Shown here: positions 43,996-58,500 of the stretch, one piece after another
Layout of the letters: each line of letters starts with the position of its first letter
Numbering within the stretch: the stretch's first letter is position 1
Origin: Casuarius casuarius
Lineage: Eukaryota > Chordata > Aves > Casuariiformes > Casuariidae
DNA length: 64,000 bases
NCBI GenBank assembly: GCA_003342895.1
Contig: PTFA01000364.1
Coordinates: 1-64,000, forward strand
Reading direction: 5' to 3'
Made by a program: the position numbers and the translations under genes
The notes under the pieces: generated by a model
What the model saw: the letters and a program-made list of their open reading frames with translations, nothing else
Database searches by the model: none
Told to the model about the DNA's origin: nothing

Positions 43996-46499
43996 AACCA
44001 GCAACAGTGCTTGCCAGCGAGTAGGTACAGGAGCTGCAGGGCACAGCAGCCCTTGGACATTCTCCTTTGTTATTCAGTGGCAGATTTTAATTAGACTCTA
44101 GCAACAGTGTGCCCCTACCATGTGGAAATCCTGATCATATAATACTTTCCTCAATCCCATGCAAGATCCCTCCTTCCTTACAGGCCTCCTGATTTGCTTA
44201 TGAGCTGATGCAATTCTTCACTAGTGTTTCCAGCTACCCAAGCAGCATTGCAGTGGCTGACAGTTCTATCAGACTGAAGCTGATACACCACTTCCTTCTG
44301 AAATTTTGTAATTCTGTAAAAATTCTGTAAAAATTAGTTGACATGGCAAAAATAACACAGCTGACTTCACAGAACTTAGTAGCTGTGATCTGATCTTTGA
44401 CTACTGGTTGCATTCTCCTTTCTTAGCACCTAATTATCACCAAAGACTGTTTCCTTCTTCCTCCTGAAGGCATCTTCTGCCCTTCTGGTCACATGCGTTA
44501 TCCATCTCTTTGCGTTTTTCTCAAGATACTGTGTCTGACTCCAGAATTCTCTGGAGAATCTTTCTAGTCAAAGGTAAGGTCTCCTAAATATATTTTAATG
44601 CCATAGACACCAAAAGGACTGACGTGCCAAAGATGGTGAGAAAAGTCTCAGTGAAGTAAGAATATCTTTTAAAGCTTAAGAAAGCTGAGCGATCTGGAAG
44701 TTGCACACATATCACGTATCGCTTAGTAAATTGCAAATTCTAAATGTAAAATATTGAAGCTCACGTCATGGCATAATAGAGAAATTCATACTTGGATACT
44801 AACTTTCTTCTCCTCTCCCCAGCTTTGAGATAGGTTCATATTTTCAACATGATGAGCATTAACGAGCCTTTTAGATTGCTGCAAAACTGAATTAACTTCA
44901 CTGGGATGCGGAGCAAGAAAAGTGTAAAATTGTTTTACGTCTGAAGCAGATGGAGCTGCTATGAGGAATTTTATAGGTTTTATACTGTCCTAGGAATGAA
45001 ACAGACACTATGACAAGTCCCCCATACTAAGAAGTTGAGGTAGAGTTGCAGTGGCATATACCATGAGCATATACTGCTCTGCTGGTGGTACGGACCCAAA
45101 GGATTCAGCCAATAAGTGAATTGATTGAGAGAATGGTGAGTTCAGGCAGCTGCAATATTCCCTGAGAGCCTCTCATGAGCACTTTCTAAAGGAGAAGCTC
45201 TGCTAAAGTACCAGCTGTGCTGGAAAACTCCAGAAATTGAATCTTTAGTGGCCTTTTCTTCAATGGAGCAGAAAAGCCATAGTTTACAACTTCCTTTTTC
45301 TTTGCTGCTCAGTCAAAGCATCCAGAAACCACAGTGACTGGTCCTATGTGATACTGTGACAACCAGGTGCTTTATCGTATTGAAGTTACAGGTAAAAGCA
45401 TGCCAGTGGCTCTTTTCTTCTTCCCTTTAGGAAGGTTTGGCTGGAGCAGAAGGCCGACAGGCCTCAGATCAGGCTCAAGCTTCCTAGCTTCCCCCTCCAC
45501 CTCCAGCTACGTGTGCGTTAAGTGTATGCCTTAAGTTTCATGCCATGTACTTAACTCAGATGGAAATGAAAGAGTACTCAGAAGCATTCAGGAAGATGCC
45601 TGAAACACTCAGGGTGCCTTTTCTGACTCCTTTCTTGAGCAACCTTTTGGAGAAGGAACAAAGAAGTCAGCCCATTTCAGAGCAGAATGTCCCTTATTCG
45701 CTGTCCCTGAGTGGGATGCTGATGTCTGTAGCTATGAAACTGTTACGTCTTTTTCTTTTTTTGTGGTGATGCATTTTATGTTTCTAAGCAACTCTCTCTG
45801 AGCCTGAGCCTGCCTTGTGCTATGTTCCATCTTTGCTATTCCAGTAGTATAAAAAGGCCTATAAATGGCCCCAGACGAGTGGCCCATTTGTAAGGCATTT
45901 CAAGTGGTTCTGTACCAATCCTTCTCCCAAGGAAGAGAATGAAGTAAGGCCGGTTAGAGAGAGGAGGAGATGTTCAAGCTAAACAAAAGGAAGGTGAAGA
46001 GGCTTGAGCACTTTGTGCTCTAGATAGTTTCTCTTTCCCTTAGTCTCTACTGGCAGTAAAGCATCACTCTAGAGCAATCATGAGCCTGCTCTAACTGACA
46101 GCAGTGACCTCCAAAAAACTAGATTATGTGCACCACAAAAGCACATCAGAGCTTCCTTTCCTGTATCACTTTGAACCCAGAGACTCCTCTGCAGAATAAA
46201 TGTCACAGCAGCATTAAGTCAGCACAAGTTATTTACAAGAATGATGAGACTAAATGAAACCTCACTGAGCGAAGCATGAGACAATCATGTCATTTTTGGA
46301 GCTCAGCTCTCTGGCAGGCACAGATGCTTGCTTCTTTTTCCTTTTATTTGGTGGTGTTGGTGGGTCTTTCTCTTGGGGAAGGATTTTGCAGTCCTAACTC
46401 ACCATGAGTAGAAATAGCTCTTCTTCCTTATCTTGCAATGTGAGTGACCTGAAAAACTAATATACCTCATCTGGACCCTGATAAATTTCTTAGGTAAAA
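43996..46499. other. AT-rich non-coding DNA, no gene recognised
   Basis: No domain-bearing frame is seen. A TATA-like TATAAAAAGG near 45850 has no gene attached. Confidence 0.5.
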
Positions 46500-46545
46500 T
46501 CATGCCTCCTGAGGAACTGTAAGGTCGTCCTAGTCCAACCAATCA
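46500..46545 (-). mobile_element. Short CR1 3' fragment, minus strand
   Basis: AAGGTCGTCCTAGTCCAACC is the reverse complement of the CR1 terminal motif GGTTGGACTAG followed by a variant of GATGATCT. Only a short stretch is recognisable. Confidence 0.4.
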
Positions 46546-49500
46546 ATCTACTATTTCTAGTTCAGTATATAGTAATTATTCATAATGTGACTGTACAGTA
46601 CAGCAAATCAGTCCTTTGCCGTACAGCTTGTCTCAATTAATCCATTAGCTTAATTTTCTTCTCATTTCTATTTGCAAGCTAGAATGTTGGGAAAAGAAGT
46701 TAGGAATTTAACTATGAAGAATAACTTTAAAAAATATATATAAAAAGCTACTGGTTTTGTAAGCTCTTTCTTTGATTAACATTGGCTTGGAGAGAAAAAA
46801 AAGTTCATCTTTACAGACACACCTGAAAGGTTTAAAAGGTTTAAGAAAGAGAATTAAGAGAGGAGTTGAAAGACTTGAGAGAAAACCCATGTTTTCTTGG
46901 ATGAAAGTCATCCAATAAAGGATGTGAAGGAGAAAGCAGCTTCCCCTTTGAGGAAGCCGTTCCTCAACTGTTTACTCTGAGGCTTTTCCATCTCCCTCTG
47001 AAGTATCTGGTATGGGTCTCCGAGCTGGTCAGGTCAGGGCAACTACTTCTGTGTTACCCTTAGGCTGTGATTAGCTCAGTGTCTGCTTGGCTGTGTGTTT
47101 GGAAAGAGGTGGAAGAAACAGACATTATATTCCTCTATCTTCCTATTTACAGCAGAAATAATCTGTCTTTACTGACACAATGAAGGGAAGACAAATTATG
47201 GGTCAAACAAACAAATGTCAATGCTATTTTGATGCAAAACAGCATTTATTCCTGCCAAATCTAGCTGGACATGACATGTTTAGGTTGCAGTGAAGGAGGA
47301 TGGAAACTCCCATGGGACTTGAGACTTTCTAACCCAGGGGATGGTTGGAAAACATCTATTATTTGGTCCCCTGTGGTCCACTTCAAAGCTCCAGATGTCA
47401 CTACTCAAAATATTTTATGTTCCTCAGAAACACATGATCTCTAGTAGTGACAATTTACAACTGGCCAGGCACAGGGGGTTAAATGCATCAGTCAGAAACA
47501 GGAGAACCATTCTATGCCTTACTTTTTCTTGCTGGTAGTGAAACAAAGAGACCTCACTCAAATTCATTTTCAGCACATTATGGGTGGAATAGTCTCCTGG
47601 TAGCTCCAAGGGTTTTTTTTTTAATAGCTACTCTCTGAAGCCAAGAGAACTACTATACTTTTATTTATACAGTATAGTTGTGGGTTCTGAGGAGACTGTC
47701 CTTCCAGATCTTAGGCAAAGCACATTTCCCCAGTGACTTAATGTGTGTTGATCATGTATGTAGCATTTTGTCCCATGGTGCCACTTCCCTCGTTCAGCTG
47801 GTATGTTTAACTGCAAGGATTTGTGAATAGCTCCTTTCTCACTCTAAGCCCCGTAGCATAGAAACTAGACTTCGAGGGACACATGGCTAATTTCCATGCC
47901 ATCCTGCTATAATTCAGAAGTAACAGAAAAGAACATTACCACAAGAAGAAATAGGACGTGTCCCCATCCTGAACCATGCCCCAGTCTTGACAGAGTAATA
48001 GAGGGAAGCAGCAAGCAGAAAGGAGATAAGCAGTTTGCCACAAGCCTTTGTTTGAAAAGACACTGAGAGGGTCCCAAGTTTAATTTTTGCCCTTGAATGT
48101 AAATTCATTGCTCTGTCTCCCCTATCTAGTTCAGCAGAGATCAGAAGCCACGCCCTACTTTGAAGACCTGACTATTACTTTTCACAATTAGAAAATTATT
48201 TATATCAGGGCAGAGAGTAGGGTGCAAAGAGCCATGAGATCAGAGTAGCAGTATTTTAATGCAAATACCAGACCGAGGTGCAAGGCAATGGAAAAACAGA
48301 CTCCATTACTGTGTAATTTCCCCCACTATTTATTTGCTTTTCTTTTGCCTTTTATACATAACAATCATGGAAGGCACACCATGACTCTAAGTTGCTGTAC
48401 CTCTTGAAAAAGCCTTACACTGGAAGACACAACTGGCTGCAGCAGTGACAGGACAGAGAGTGGAGAAAGGGAGAAGCAGGCTCTGTGCATGGATGCCAGG
48501 GTTGCATTAACAGCTGTTCCCAGGGGGGTGCAAACTCTTCTCATCAGCTAGTGTTTGCTAGTGGTCCTGTTTGGCATACTGGTTGAGGTTACAGCAGGTC
48601 CAGTTTAGGGGTAAGAGGAGGCAAAGGTGGAATGCGTGCAGGATTAAAGGGAGAGCAAGGCTGCCCTAGCAGTGGCAGGAGGAGATGGGAAGCTGTTGTG
48701 TGGCTATTTTGCTATGCAGAAGCTGATTTTTTTTTTTAACTAGGAAAGTTTTTACCAGAGAAGTGGAGCAAGTGCTGGGGGGAGGCAAGGGAAAGTGGCA
48801 GAGGGCTCATGCAGTGTGAGTGAGAGAGGAGTGTGAAGGCAGCTGGTGTGGCAAGGCAGTGGAGCTGGCACTGGTGGTGCCCGTCCTCATGGGCCACATG
48901 CCACACTGCGCCACCTGAAGCCCATGTCCTCACTCTCTCTCCTGTGCCTCCCTGAGGGCAACATGCTTGGGCACAGTCTTGCCTCAGTGGCTTTACATCG
49001 GCCTCCCTCTTCTCTGGGGTGCCTGCTGAGCACTTGCAGCTTCCCAAAATGAGCCAGTCCCTCTGCAGGTAGTGCTTCCCTCCCAGACCTTGCCTTCTTC
49101 TCTTGGCAGTACAGGTGCTTTCCCATCTATATCCTGTGCTCCTCAGCGTGGACAACTTCTGTGAAAAGCATCTCCCCACCCCCTCACCAGCTCTTCTGCC
49201 CAGACTAGTTACCTACTTTCCCAGCTTCTCCCTTGGCAGTCCACTCCCAAACTTGCCCTTACAGGCATTTGCAGTTTTAACAGTCCAGTCCCTCAAAAGT
49301 GGTCCTGAAAAGGATGGATAGCTCTTGTCTGCTTGCTTTTTCTTGCACTCCTGACTGTTGTATGTAGACAAAGTGAAATGTTGTCTTCCCACTTCCTTGG
49401 AGATACAGCCCTTGTTTTTAGGCCCTACTGCTTGTAACTGTACCTCCATGTGTTCTCTTGTCAGTGGCTAAGGGATTCTTCTTAAGGGATCCTTTAAGGG

Positions 49501-52500
49501 ATTGCTGCCTGACTGTAAACCCCCTTCACACACCCCACAAAGTGCCACTGTGCTGGAAGTACCACAGCACCATTTGGTGAAATCTGATTTCAAAATGGCA
49601 TCAGTGCTGTCTTGGACATTTATTGGTTTTACAGAAAGTATTTTGGCTGTTGAGGATTGGGAGACCCTGGAGAAGTTAAAGGCTATGCCTGAGGATCAGG
49701 TCTCTCAGGAAGGATTTGCCCGCCTCAGCTTCCTACAAGTCAAAAGAAGAAAGGCATCAGACCTAATGTTACCAGCCCTTGCGTTACTCTGTGAATATTC
49801 ATGAAGTTATGCCTGGCTGGGTAGTGGTAGAAAACATAAATTCAGATTCTACACCCTTCAGAGACAAGCAGAGTTCTTTCTTGTTAACTTCAGTGGTGAA
49901 GAAATGACCCCGTTGTGTTATTTTGTCATTGAAAATAGGCTAATTTAAGAAATATCTCTCTGAGAACTTGCCATTTAAATAATAAATTGTTGGCAAACTT
50001 CTAAAAAAAGAAACGTCACATCAATTTGTTTCTTTTTTGATGTTTGTAAGGATATTTTTCAGCAAGAGAGCAACTAGCAGAGGCCCGGATCCTGCAGTTC
50101 AGTTAAGACCCTGAGGGGGACTGAACAAGCAAGGAGTGGCATTTTCAGAACTGTAACATAAAGCCTGGTGATGCAGAAGAAAAGGTAATGACAGTGCTAT
50201 GCAGGGCTGTCAAATGCTCATTTTGAACTGATTAGAAATAATATTTTTTAAAAGTGGCTTTTTCTTTGACTTTCAGTTAGAGACATTTTGGATTTTGCTA
50301 GGAGCTGGGGTACATGGCCAATGTGATTTTTCAGGATAATCATTCCCCTTTGTCTTAAGAAAATAGGTATCTGGGCTTGGCTGACAAATGTCCTCTCCTA
50401 CCATACCCACACCTGTCTCTTCTCCAAATCAAATGTGTGGACGGCCCTTTCAAACAGAAAAATTCTGGCACTCTCCAGTATATAGCTGCAGAACCTCTGA
50501 TGCATTTGCAATCAAATCAGTGTCCCCATGTTTCTAGCCAACCTATGCTCCTGTATACAGCAACAATACTCTTAGATCAAGTCCAAAGGGGGTGGTTCTT
50601 GGCACTGATAAACCTATTGGGCTTTTCTCAAGAATTTTCAGTTTGCAGTAGTGGGTTGCAGAAAGGGACAAAAGCAAGGGACAGAGGGAACAGTATGCAT
50701 GTCTTATGGACACAGGAATATTACGGAGTGTTCCATTGAGCTGGTTGGAAATTGCTGGGAGTCAGCTGCAGTGCTTGTCTGTCTCTGAGCATCTCCTCTT
50801 TTCTCTTGTGTTTCTTTCCCCAGCTCATTCTCAATGAAATCAAGGTGATTAAAAATAAAATAACTGAGTGTAAGAAAGATTGTAGATGGTAAGACTCATT
50901 GTAAGCAAAGTTTATTTTATTAAAGGCCTTTTTATTTTCTATTTTTAAAGCTGTTTTTGAGGCACTATGTACGTTAAAGTTAGAGCTCTGTATCTGGCCT
51001 GTCAGCAGGAGAGTTAGTGATTTGTCAAAGTTTTTTAAAACACTGGCTGATCACAATGAAAAGTGACTGTTTTTCCACATTGGCCTTAAGGTTAAATTTC
51101 CCTTAAAGCGGAAGGAACTACATAAAGCTCTGTGCACTCCATTGGCAATTTAGTTTCACCTACCTGTAAGCATATAAACAGTCTTTCTACCTATGTTTGT
51201 AAGCTCAGCAAGAGTTTGAGATCATTTTCAAGCCTACATTTGCCTAATATCTATGTTCTTTATATGGATACACAGGTAGTTCACTTCAGGTTTAAACCCA
51301 TTTCTGTAAGTGTCTGGAGGGCAAGAGCTTGAGCATGCTTGGGCTCATGTTCTCAGTCATATGAACTCCGTACTCATGGTATAACAGATCCCAACCTCAT
51401 TTCCTACTAAGAAAAATGTAGATGCTTGGATTCTGAGTTACATTCAGCCATGTAGACAGAAAGCTTTTGGTCACATCTCAGCCACTCTGGATCTCACAGG
51501 GTAGATACAGTAAGTTCAGATTGGTGGTAACTAAGCAGGTGGATCTTTATGCAAGTGTGTACTAATAAAACGCTTTTGCTGATTTGGAAACTTTCAGAAA
51601 ATTTATCCTTTGAGAAAGGATGAATTTCACCTTACAGTGCAAGATTTTAGGAGTATTGTTTTTTGGTTTGGGGGTTTTTTTTATAGGCTTTAAGGAGGTA
51701 TGGAAACCAAGCTCCTATGTCCCTTTTTTGCAGAGAACCTCAGCCAGTGTAGGCATGAGGTTGGGAATGCAGCACGATACACTTTTATCCAAAGTTCTTT
51801 TTCCTTGGTCTTTATTATGATTCACTGTCTTCCTATTTTAAGGCTATGTTTTCCAAAACATATTCCCATCTGTGAATAAATAGCAAGGGAGTATCTGTTC
51901 AGATATGTACGTGTGTGTGCTGTGAGACTTTGAACAGATTGTACTTCATAGTATCAAATAAACTATTGTTTGCCCATTAATGATCTCAGAAATGTCTTGG
52001 GCAGATGGAGGTAAAATTCTAACTTTATGTAGCAAATGATCTGTAAATATTTAATATGTGCTGAGCTCACCTGCAGTTTGTTCCATAAGACTAACATTCA
52101 CCCTTGTATTAAGGGGACCATACAAGTCCTGTAAAAAGGCCCATAAATAGCTATTTGCTATAAAGTTAAGTAGGTATTTAAGTAGCTTCTTTGTAGTCAG
52201 ATCTGTAGCATCTGAGAAAGATGATGTTGAGTTCTCTGTGTACATTCCCATACAGTCTTTGCTCTCTGCTTGCTGTGAGGGTACCTATGAAGTTGCCATG
52301 TTGCATTTCAGTTAAGATGAATGATGTTTCAGAATGAGTCAGCATAGCACATCTGTGCAGGCTTTTCTTTGTTTATTTTTCATCCCAAATTGTTGGTGTC
52401 CATCCTTTGAAACAGAACAGATCTAACATGAGAAATACGTGTTTTGGGCTTCTAAGAACATGTAACAGGACTTCTAACTCAGTTGATTGAACCATTTACA

Positions 52501-55500
52501 TTCAATCAGTTGAAGCTAGCCATGGATTATTTTGGCTTCATGCAGTAGGCGATTCAGTCCATAACAGTAGGGGAAGAATATAATTTGAATGTAAACATCT
52601 CTGACACTTCCTTTCATTTTCACTCCAGTGTTTTCTTGATTTTTTTCTTGCTCTGCCTTATTCAGAAAGGGCAGCCTCAATCTTGGAATATATGAATGAT
52701 TATAAGTCAGAAGACTTATTCTTAAAACTGTCTCTTTAGCCCATATCCAGTTCCTTTCCTTCCAACTCCTTTCTATTGCTTCTTAAGTTTGCCCTTTTCA
52801 GTCAAGACACTGACTTGGAAGGAAATTTAGACAATTGATAATTTGGCTTTCCATGATGTCATGCAAAGAGCAATCCAGTTGATGATTCCAATGGTGCTGG
52901 AGCAAAGTTACAAGGGGAGAGAGCATTTTATAGTCTGTATTTGAAGTCACACCTGCTAGAACCCTTTTTCTTTGTACAGCAGTACACTTCCTCTTCCAGA
53001 CTTGCTGCTTTTCAGTTCTGGCTTTACAGATGCTGAAAAGCACTAGAGACTGGCAGACCTGCTTTGAAGTGCTTCTTCATGTAGAAAGCTGAACTGGGAA
53101 TATTATTAAGACTGAAATTTTGGATAGAAAAGATCACATTTAGTAAGAGAAGGAGAAACAGGAGACAATGGGGAGCAGATACAAAAGTGGTGACATTTTG
53201 ACCTGCCTTTGGCACTTCTGTTTGTATCCCACAGGTGTTCATCTCTGTAATGCTCTGGAATGAACATGCACAAATGGAAAGGAGGAAGATTTGGAACAGT
53301 TTGCTCCACTCAGTCTTAGCAAACCCACTTCTTTCTAAAGCATTGAAGTCTTTCTAAAGGACTGTCTCTGTCCAAGGGGAGTTACTGTTGATATAGAAGA
53401 GCCAGCCTTTGCCTTGGAAGTCACAGAATGCTGGGCATATTTTTAAACTTCCATTTTTAGACCCTTTGTGCACTCCTTATTAGGCTTTATCTTTCCAACT
53501 CAGTCCCTCTAAACAGAAGTAAAATTTGTCAGGTAGTGCAGAATCCCTTTGGGGTTTCAGTTTTGAGAGGTGAATTGTAAAATTCCCCAGTTGACCATAG
53601 TGGAGCCAGGATTGAATGGTTTGTGTTTAAATGAGAAAAGTTACAGAAAAGAGGGAAACCAGAGAAAGAGATTCTTCTGCCTGCTTCTCTGCTCACCCAC
53701 ACATCCTGACAGGGTTTTAGCACACTCAGAAAGGAAGATACCTGGGTGCTCCCTTATTAAGCTGTTGCCAGCTTATCTTTGCAGCTGGCCTTTATGAACA
53801 CTTCTCATTTGCTTCATGCACCAGTATTATTATCCTTAAATAACTTTATTATTATAAAAGCACCTGAAAGTCTTAACCAGGTCAGGCATCCTTTCTTCCT
53901 AAGTACTGTGGATCAGATTCACAAGGATAATTTAATGCCTGATTTGAGCGCATAGTTCCAATTAGAAATTGTTCATATACATTAAAAAAAAAACTTTGAA
54001 ATATAGTGTCATATATTCAATATAAAACCAAAGGGATAATACTAAAACCAGTGAGATGGAAGCAGTGAACTAGATAGTAGTAGTTGAATACATTAGTGAA
54101 TCTGTCTCAGTAGAAGCGCATAGTAAAGGACTGCTCTTGAATAAAGGCATATGTTTTAATTTTTTGTTTGAATGAATGCACAGCCTTTTAGTTAGAAAAA
54201 TATAGAAAATGGGTTCAAATAATACTAAGAATTGTATTATATTGCTCTAATACATAACAATTGACCTAAAGTTAGATAGGTCTACTTATTATAATTAACA
54301 AATATGTATCACTTAATATAATGTATTTATTATTTTTGCGTTGAGGTTCTAGTAATTATTTCATAACAGGAGTACTTCTAAAGTATCTCAACCAATCAGT
54401 CACAATAGGCTTTGGATGATTAAAGCTTCTCAGCCAACCATTACTTTGATGCAGTGCAAATGGTGACCAAATGCAGCTGACCTGAGTTTTGTGATACAGG
54501 AATGTATGTTTGCTGTGTGGATAATTTAAATTATGAGTATGTAAAGAAAGACTGAAAATAAAAGCTAACAGTGGAGAGGGAAAGAAACAACATTAAAGCA
54601 GTTTGGAGCTTAGCCTTTTAGTAAATGTTGGGTTTTTTTTTGTTTGTTTGTTTCCTGATCTCTTTAGGGAAGGGAATACAGGAACTCCTCAAGTATATTT
54701 CTGCTCCTGGCACTTGCTTCCTACTTGATCTGCAGCAATCACCTAACTGCAGTGTGCCTCAGTTTGTCCATCTTTAAAGTGATGCTGGTATTCCATGAGT
54801 AGGGCAGAATTCTGTCTATATACTGGGATTTATTTCAGATCTCATAAATTTGCATATGAAAGATATAATTGTGGTGTCTTTTTATTACTTCGAATTGTAC
54901 CAATCCTGACTATCCTGACAAACAAGAGAGCAGTCTGTTTGTATCATAAGTTCTGCCAAATTTTTCTTTTTATTCCTTCCTTTCTAGCAAGAAATTTTTT
55001 CTATTTGTGATTCCTAATGGCTAGATATGTATTAAATCTTTACTGTACTGTTTTCTCTTGGGGGTTATAGTTTAATTATAATGAAATTTGAATTTTACAG
55101 CAAATAGAAAACATACAGATTATAGGTCTGAATGTGCATTACCCTAATGTAACCTCTTCAAGGTCTATAGGCTGAAATTCAGCTGTCATAAAGCCATATA
55201 AGTAACTTATTTGAAACCTGGAAAGGGGTCATTTTTCCCCTGTGATCAGTCAGATTTATATACTAAGTACCTCTGTTGATTCAAACGACACCTTTTTTAT
55301 GTACCTCCACTGATGTTAATACATGTGTGTACAGTTTACTCCTATTACCTAATCTAAATATGCTTTGATATTCCTGCTGAAAGAGAATTCATTACTTGGC
55401 CTAATGCAATTTTCACAGTATCCCTCAAAAACTGGGTTAGAGTCAGTTCCCATAAATCTGTTCATGATGCCTGGGACATGAGTGTAATCAAACACCAGTT

Positions 55501-58500
55501 TCAGTTAGCAGACTGTAATGAATCATATGTTTTAGTCTACTTTTTATGTTTCTGTGAGGCAGAGTCATCAATATGCATGCATGTTTAGAAAATACTAAGT
55601 TCAGTCTTAAATGCTTTGCTTTGAGACTTTAACATTTAACATTGCTTTGATTATTTTAACATCATTTGGTGTAAAGGGTGGCATGCTCACTGTAAGCTGA
55701 TGGTTTGCTTATGATTTAATGAAGCACTGGGTTCAGAGAGGTAGGTGATTGCATCTAACTTCCCTGAGAGGCACTAGCATTTTTAAAGAGGTGGGTGGCA
55801 GTCAGTAAACTGGGAACATGAAGCCTTTGTAATCATATGGCTGGTATTTAAAGTTATTTAAATAGATCTTCTATTTGAAGTGTTTATGTTAAGGGTGATT
55901 GTGAGATCAGCGATGAATAAGGCACTCCCATTTAAGAAACCTTAATGGGATCCTGGACCACTCTTGCAAAGTCCAGCACTCCAGAGTATCCCAGTGGCAA
56001 GCTGGGTCTCTGCTGAATTTCACATGCCATTTGAAGAGTAGATATTTCATGTGTCCGCTGAGAAGAGATGAGTTCCAGTGATCAGTGTCAGCCAGAAAAG
56101 TGCTCTGGCCTGATTTGTATAGGAAAGTGCCCTAACCTAAAAGATCCCGTGTGAATTTGTAACATTAGTCATTTATGTTTTGCAAAAAATCTTCAGCATA
56201 TTAGAAAAGGATTTTTCTGTTTGCTTGACATTTGAGAGTAATATGAGATTGTTTGTACAAAATCAATAGTTATCTCTGCATGGAGAACCAGAAGATATAT
56301 TCCTGATGAAAATGAATTAGAATCTGTACAGTTTTTATTTAAAGACAAGTATTTGTCATGTAAGTAAAGTTGGCTTTATTGCTGCTCATCAGTTGCCAGT
56401 ATAGCTTCAATATTCCTTAGTTACTCTCCTACATAACATTTAATCTGTGTCCAGTTTCCATTATGCATAACAACTAGTATTCCAGCCATTGATCATTTTT
56501 GAATGACCTCATTCTAGAAGTAGTTTTCTGCTTTGGCTTCAGCCATCAGATGTGATCCAATTGAAATTACTATCTTGCTAAGATAAACAAGACCAAAAGG
56601 TACTTTCCTAATTCTGGTGAACCAGCTGTGACATGTGCAAATGTTATACTTCCCACACGTCTCCTCACTGTGCTCTGTGATTGAGGTTATCCACTCTGGT
56701 GGAGTCTGTAGAAGCATATGGGCGTGGTTGTTAGTCACTTCTTCTCAAGGTCTGCTGAAGTGATTCTGCAATGGACATGAGAACCTCTAGCAGTCTGTAG
56801 TAACTAGCAAGTAGAGAGTAGTAATATCTTGAACCACCAATAAATGTGAATTGGAGTCTTGGGTCTCAGCTGAATTGGAATAGTCCTTGGTACATTCAAC
56901 TCTCAAGACATTTTGCAATTCCCTTTTAAACATTTTAACTTGAAAGTTAAAAACCGGTTGAAAATATCAAAATCTTCAAAATATTCTAAATTTTATAGGT
57001 TGTGTATATTTGAAACCAATATGGAAATTATTTGTCAGTTAGAATAGTGTAATTTTGCTGCTAAAAACTTTATGATACATTAGGCTAGTCTATTTAATTG
57101 TTGTTGATTACTATCTCCAACTGGCCTCATTATGCTGTATTATTTTAAGAGCTTTTCAGGTAGCCAGTCTGCTCTAATAAATGTCTACGTGAAAATGGCA
57201 TCCTCTTACTAAGTGGGCTTCTTGTTCCCTTCCAGAGAATCATTTCCTTCCTTTAATGACTGAAATACCTCTTTTCACTAGTTTTCATCTGTTTCTCTTT
57301 CAGAGCCTGAAGAGCTTGGAGAGATCAATGACTTATGCATTCTTTCACATCATTAGTCTTTTGAACCTTCTAGACAATCATTTACAGCAGAAACTCAATA
57401 GGATTCCCTGGGAGTTGTTACAAGCACATGACTCAAGTGGTTTATGTACATGCTACTACATCCCATTTTGAGTGGGATGCAGTAAAACACTGAAAGATGT
57501 GAGGGCAGAGGAGAGTCCTTCAAAAGTCTTTTCACAGCAACAGCATGTGTTTGTTCAGACAGCTGACTCTTGGGTGCATGTAATAGAATCAGCCTGTTCC
57601 CTTCCTGCCATTATTATCTTCTAGTAAACATAAAAAAGCTCCACAGTTCCTTTCTTGTTCAAACTTAATGATTCACACCTGAAAACCTATTGGTATATAG
57701 TGGCTTTTCTATATCTTGGGGTGAAAACAGTGCTCCATTTATAAGGGAGCAGTGTGTTGACAAGGAATCTGTTGACTGTGTTGGCAATGTAGACTATAAG
57801 GGTCTCTGAGCTCTGTAAGGAATGTTTTTGCAATTTACATAACTATGAACAGCAAAACAACAAGACAGAAAATCAGCAGGGCAAAAACCAAGAGGACTAG
57901 CGGCAAATATTAGGATTGTATATCTGATGGCTGACAATGAGGAGGTCATAAAATATGGGACACTAGCAAGGAAGAGAGCTCTTTTCTCTTCAGAGAAAAC
58001 TTCAGTTTTGCACCATAGTGTCTGTATAAGTTTGTATCAGCAGAACTGTTCCAGACAGTGACCTAAAACAACCCACACTGCTTTCACACTGCCTCCTGTC
58101 TATGTGCCTCCTACTGAAAGAAGCTCTCATCCTGCTTGACAAGAAAGATTGGCTAAATTTTTCCCATATGTAAGGACTCAGATAGGCTAGATGGAACAAT
58201 CAGACCACCCTTCTCGATGGAGCTCTGCTATATTGCTTAAGTGTGTGTCACTTCAGCAAAACTATCCTAAGCTTGTTCTACTTTATAGAGGCAGGTGAGG
58301 AGTATGTATTTTGGTTCACTGTTGAATGGATTTGTCAGTGCTTCTTTTTCAGAGTGCAGAATGAGCAACTGACCATTCTTAGGCCTGTGATATTCAACTT
58401 GTTGCTCCTCCTCCCTCCCCCAAAAAGTGGTACTCAGCTGTTCTTGTTTATCTCAAGACTTCTTTCTTGGATGAGGTACTGTGTGAAGATGGCAGCGGAT

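Noticed and set aside
48736..49179. 147-codon minus-strand frame in a GC-richer patch
   Set aside because: It is rich in Cys, His and Ser without any motif, and is overlapped by other frames on both strands. It looks like chance in GC-rich DNA.
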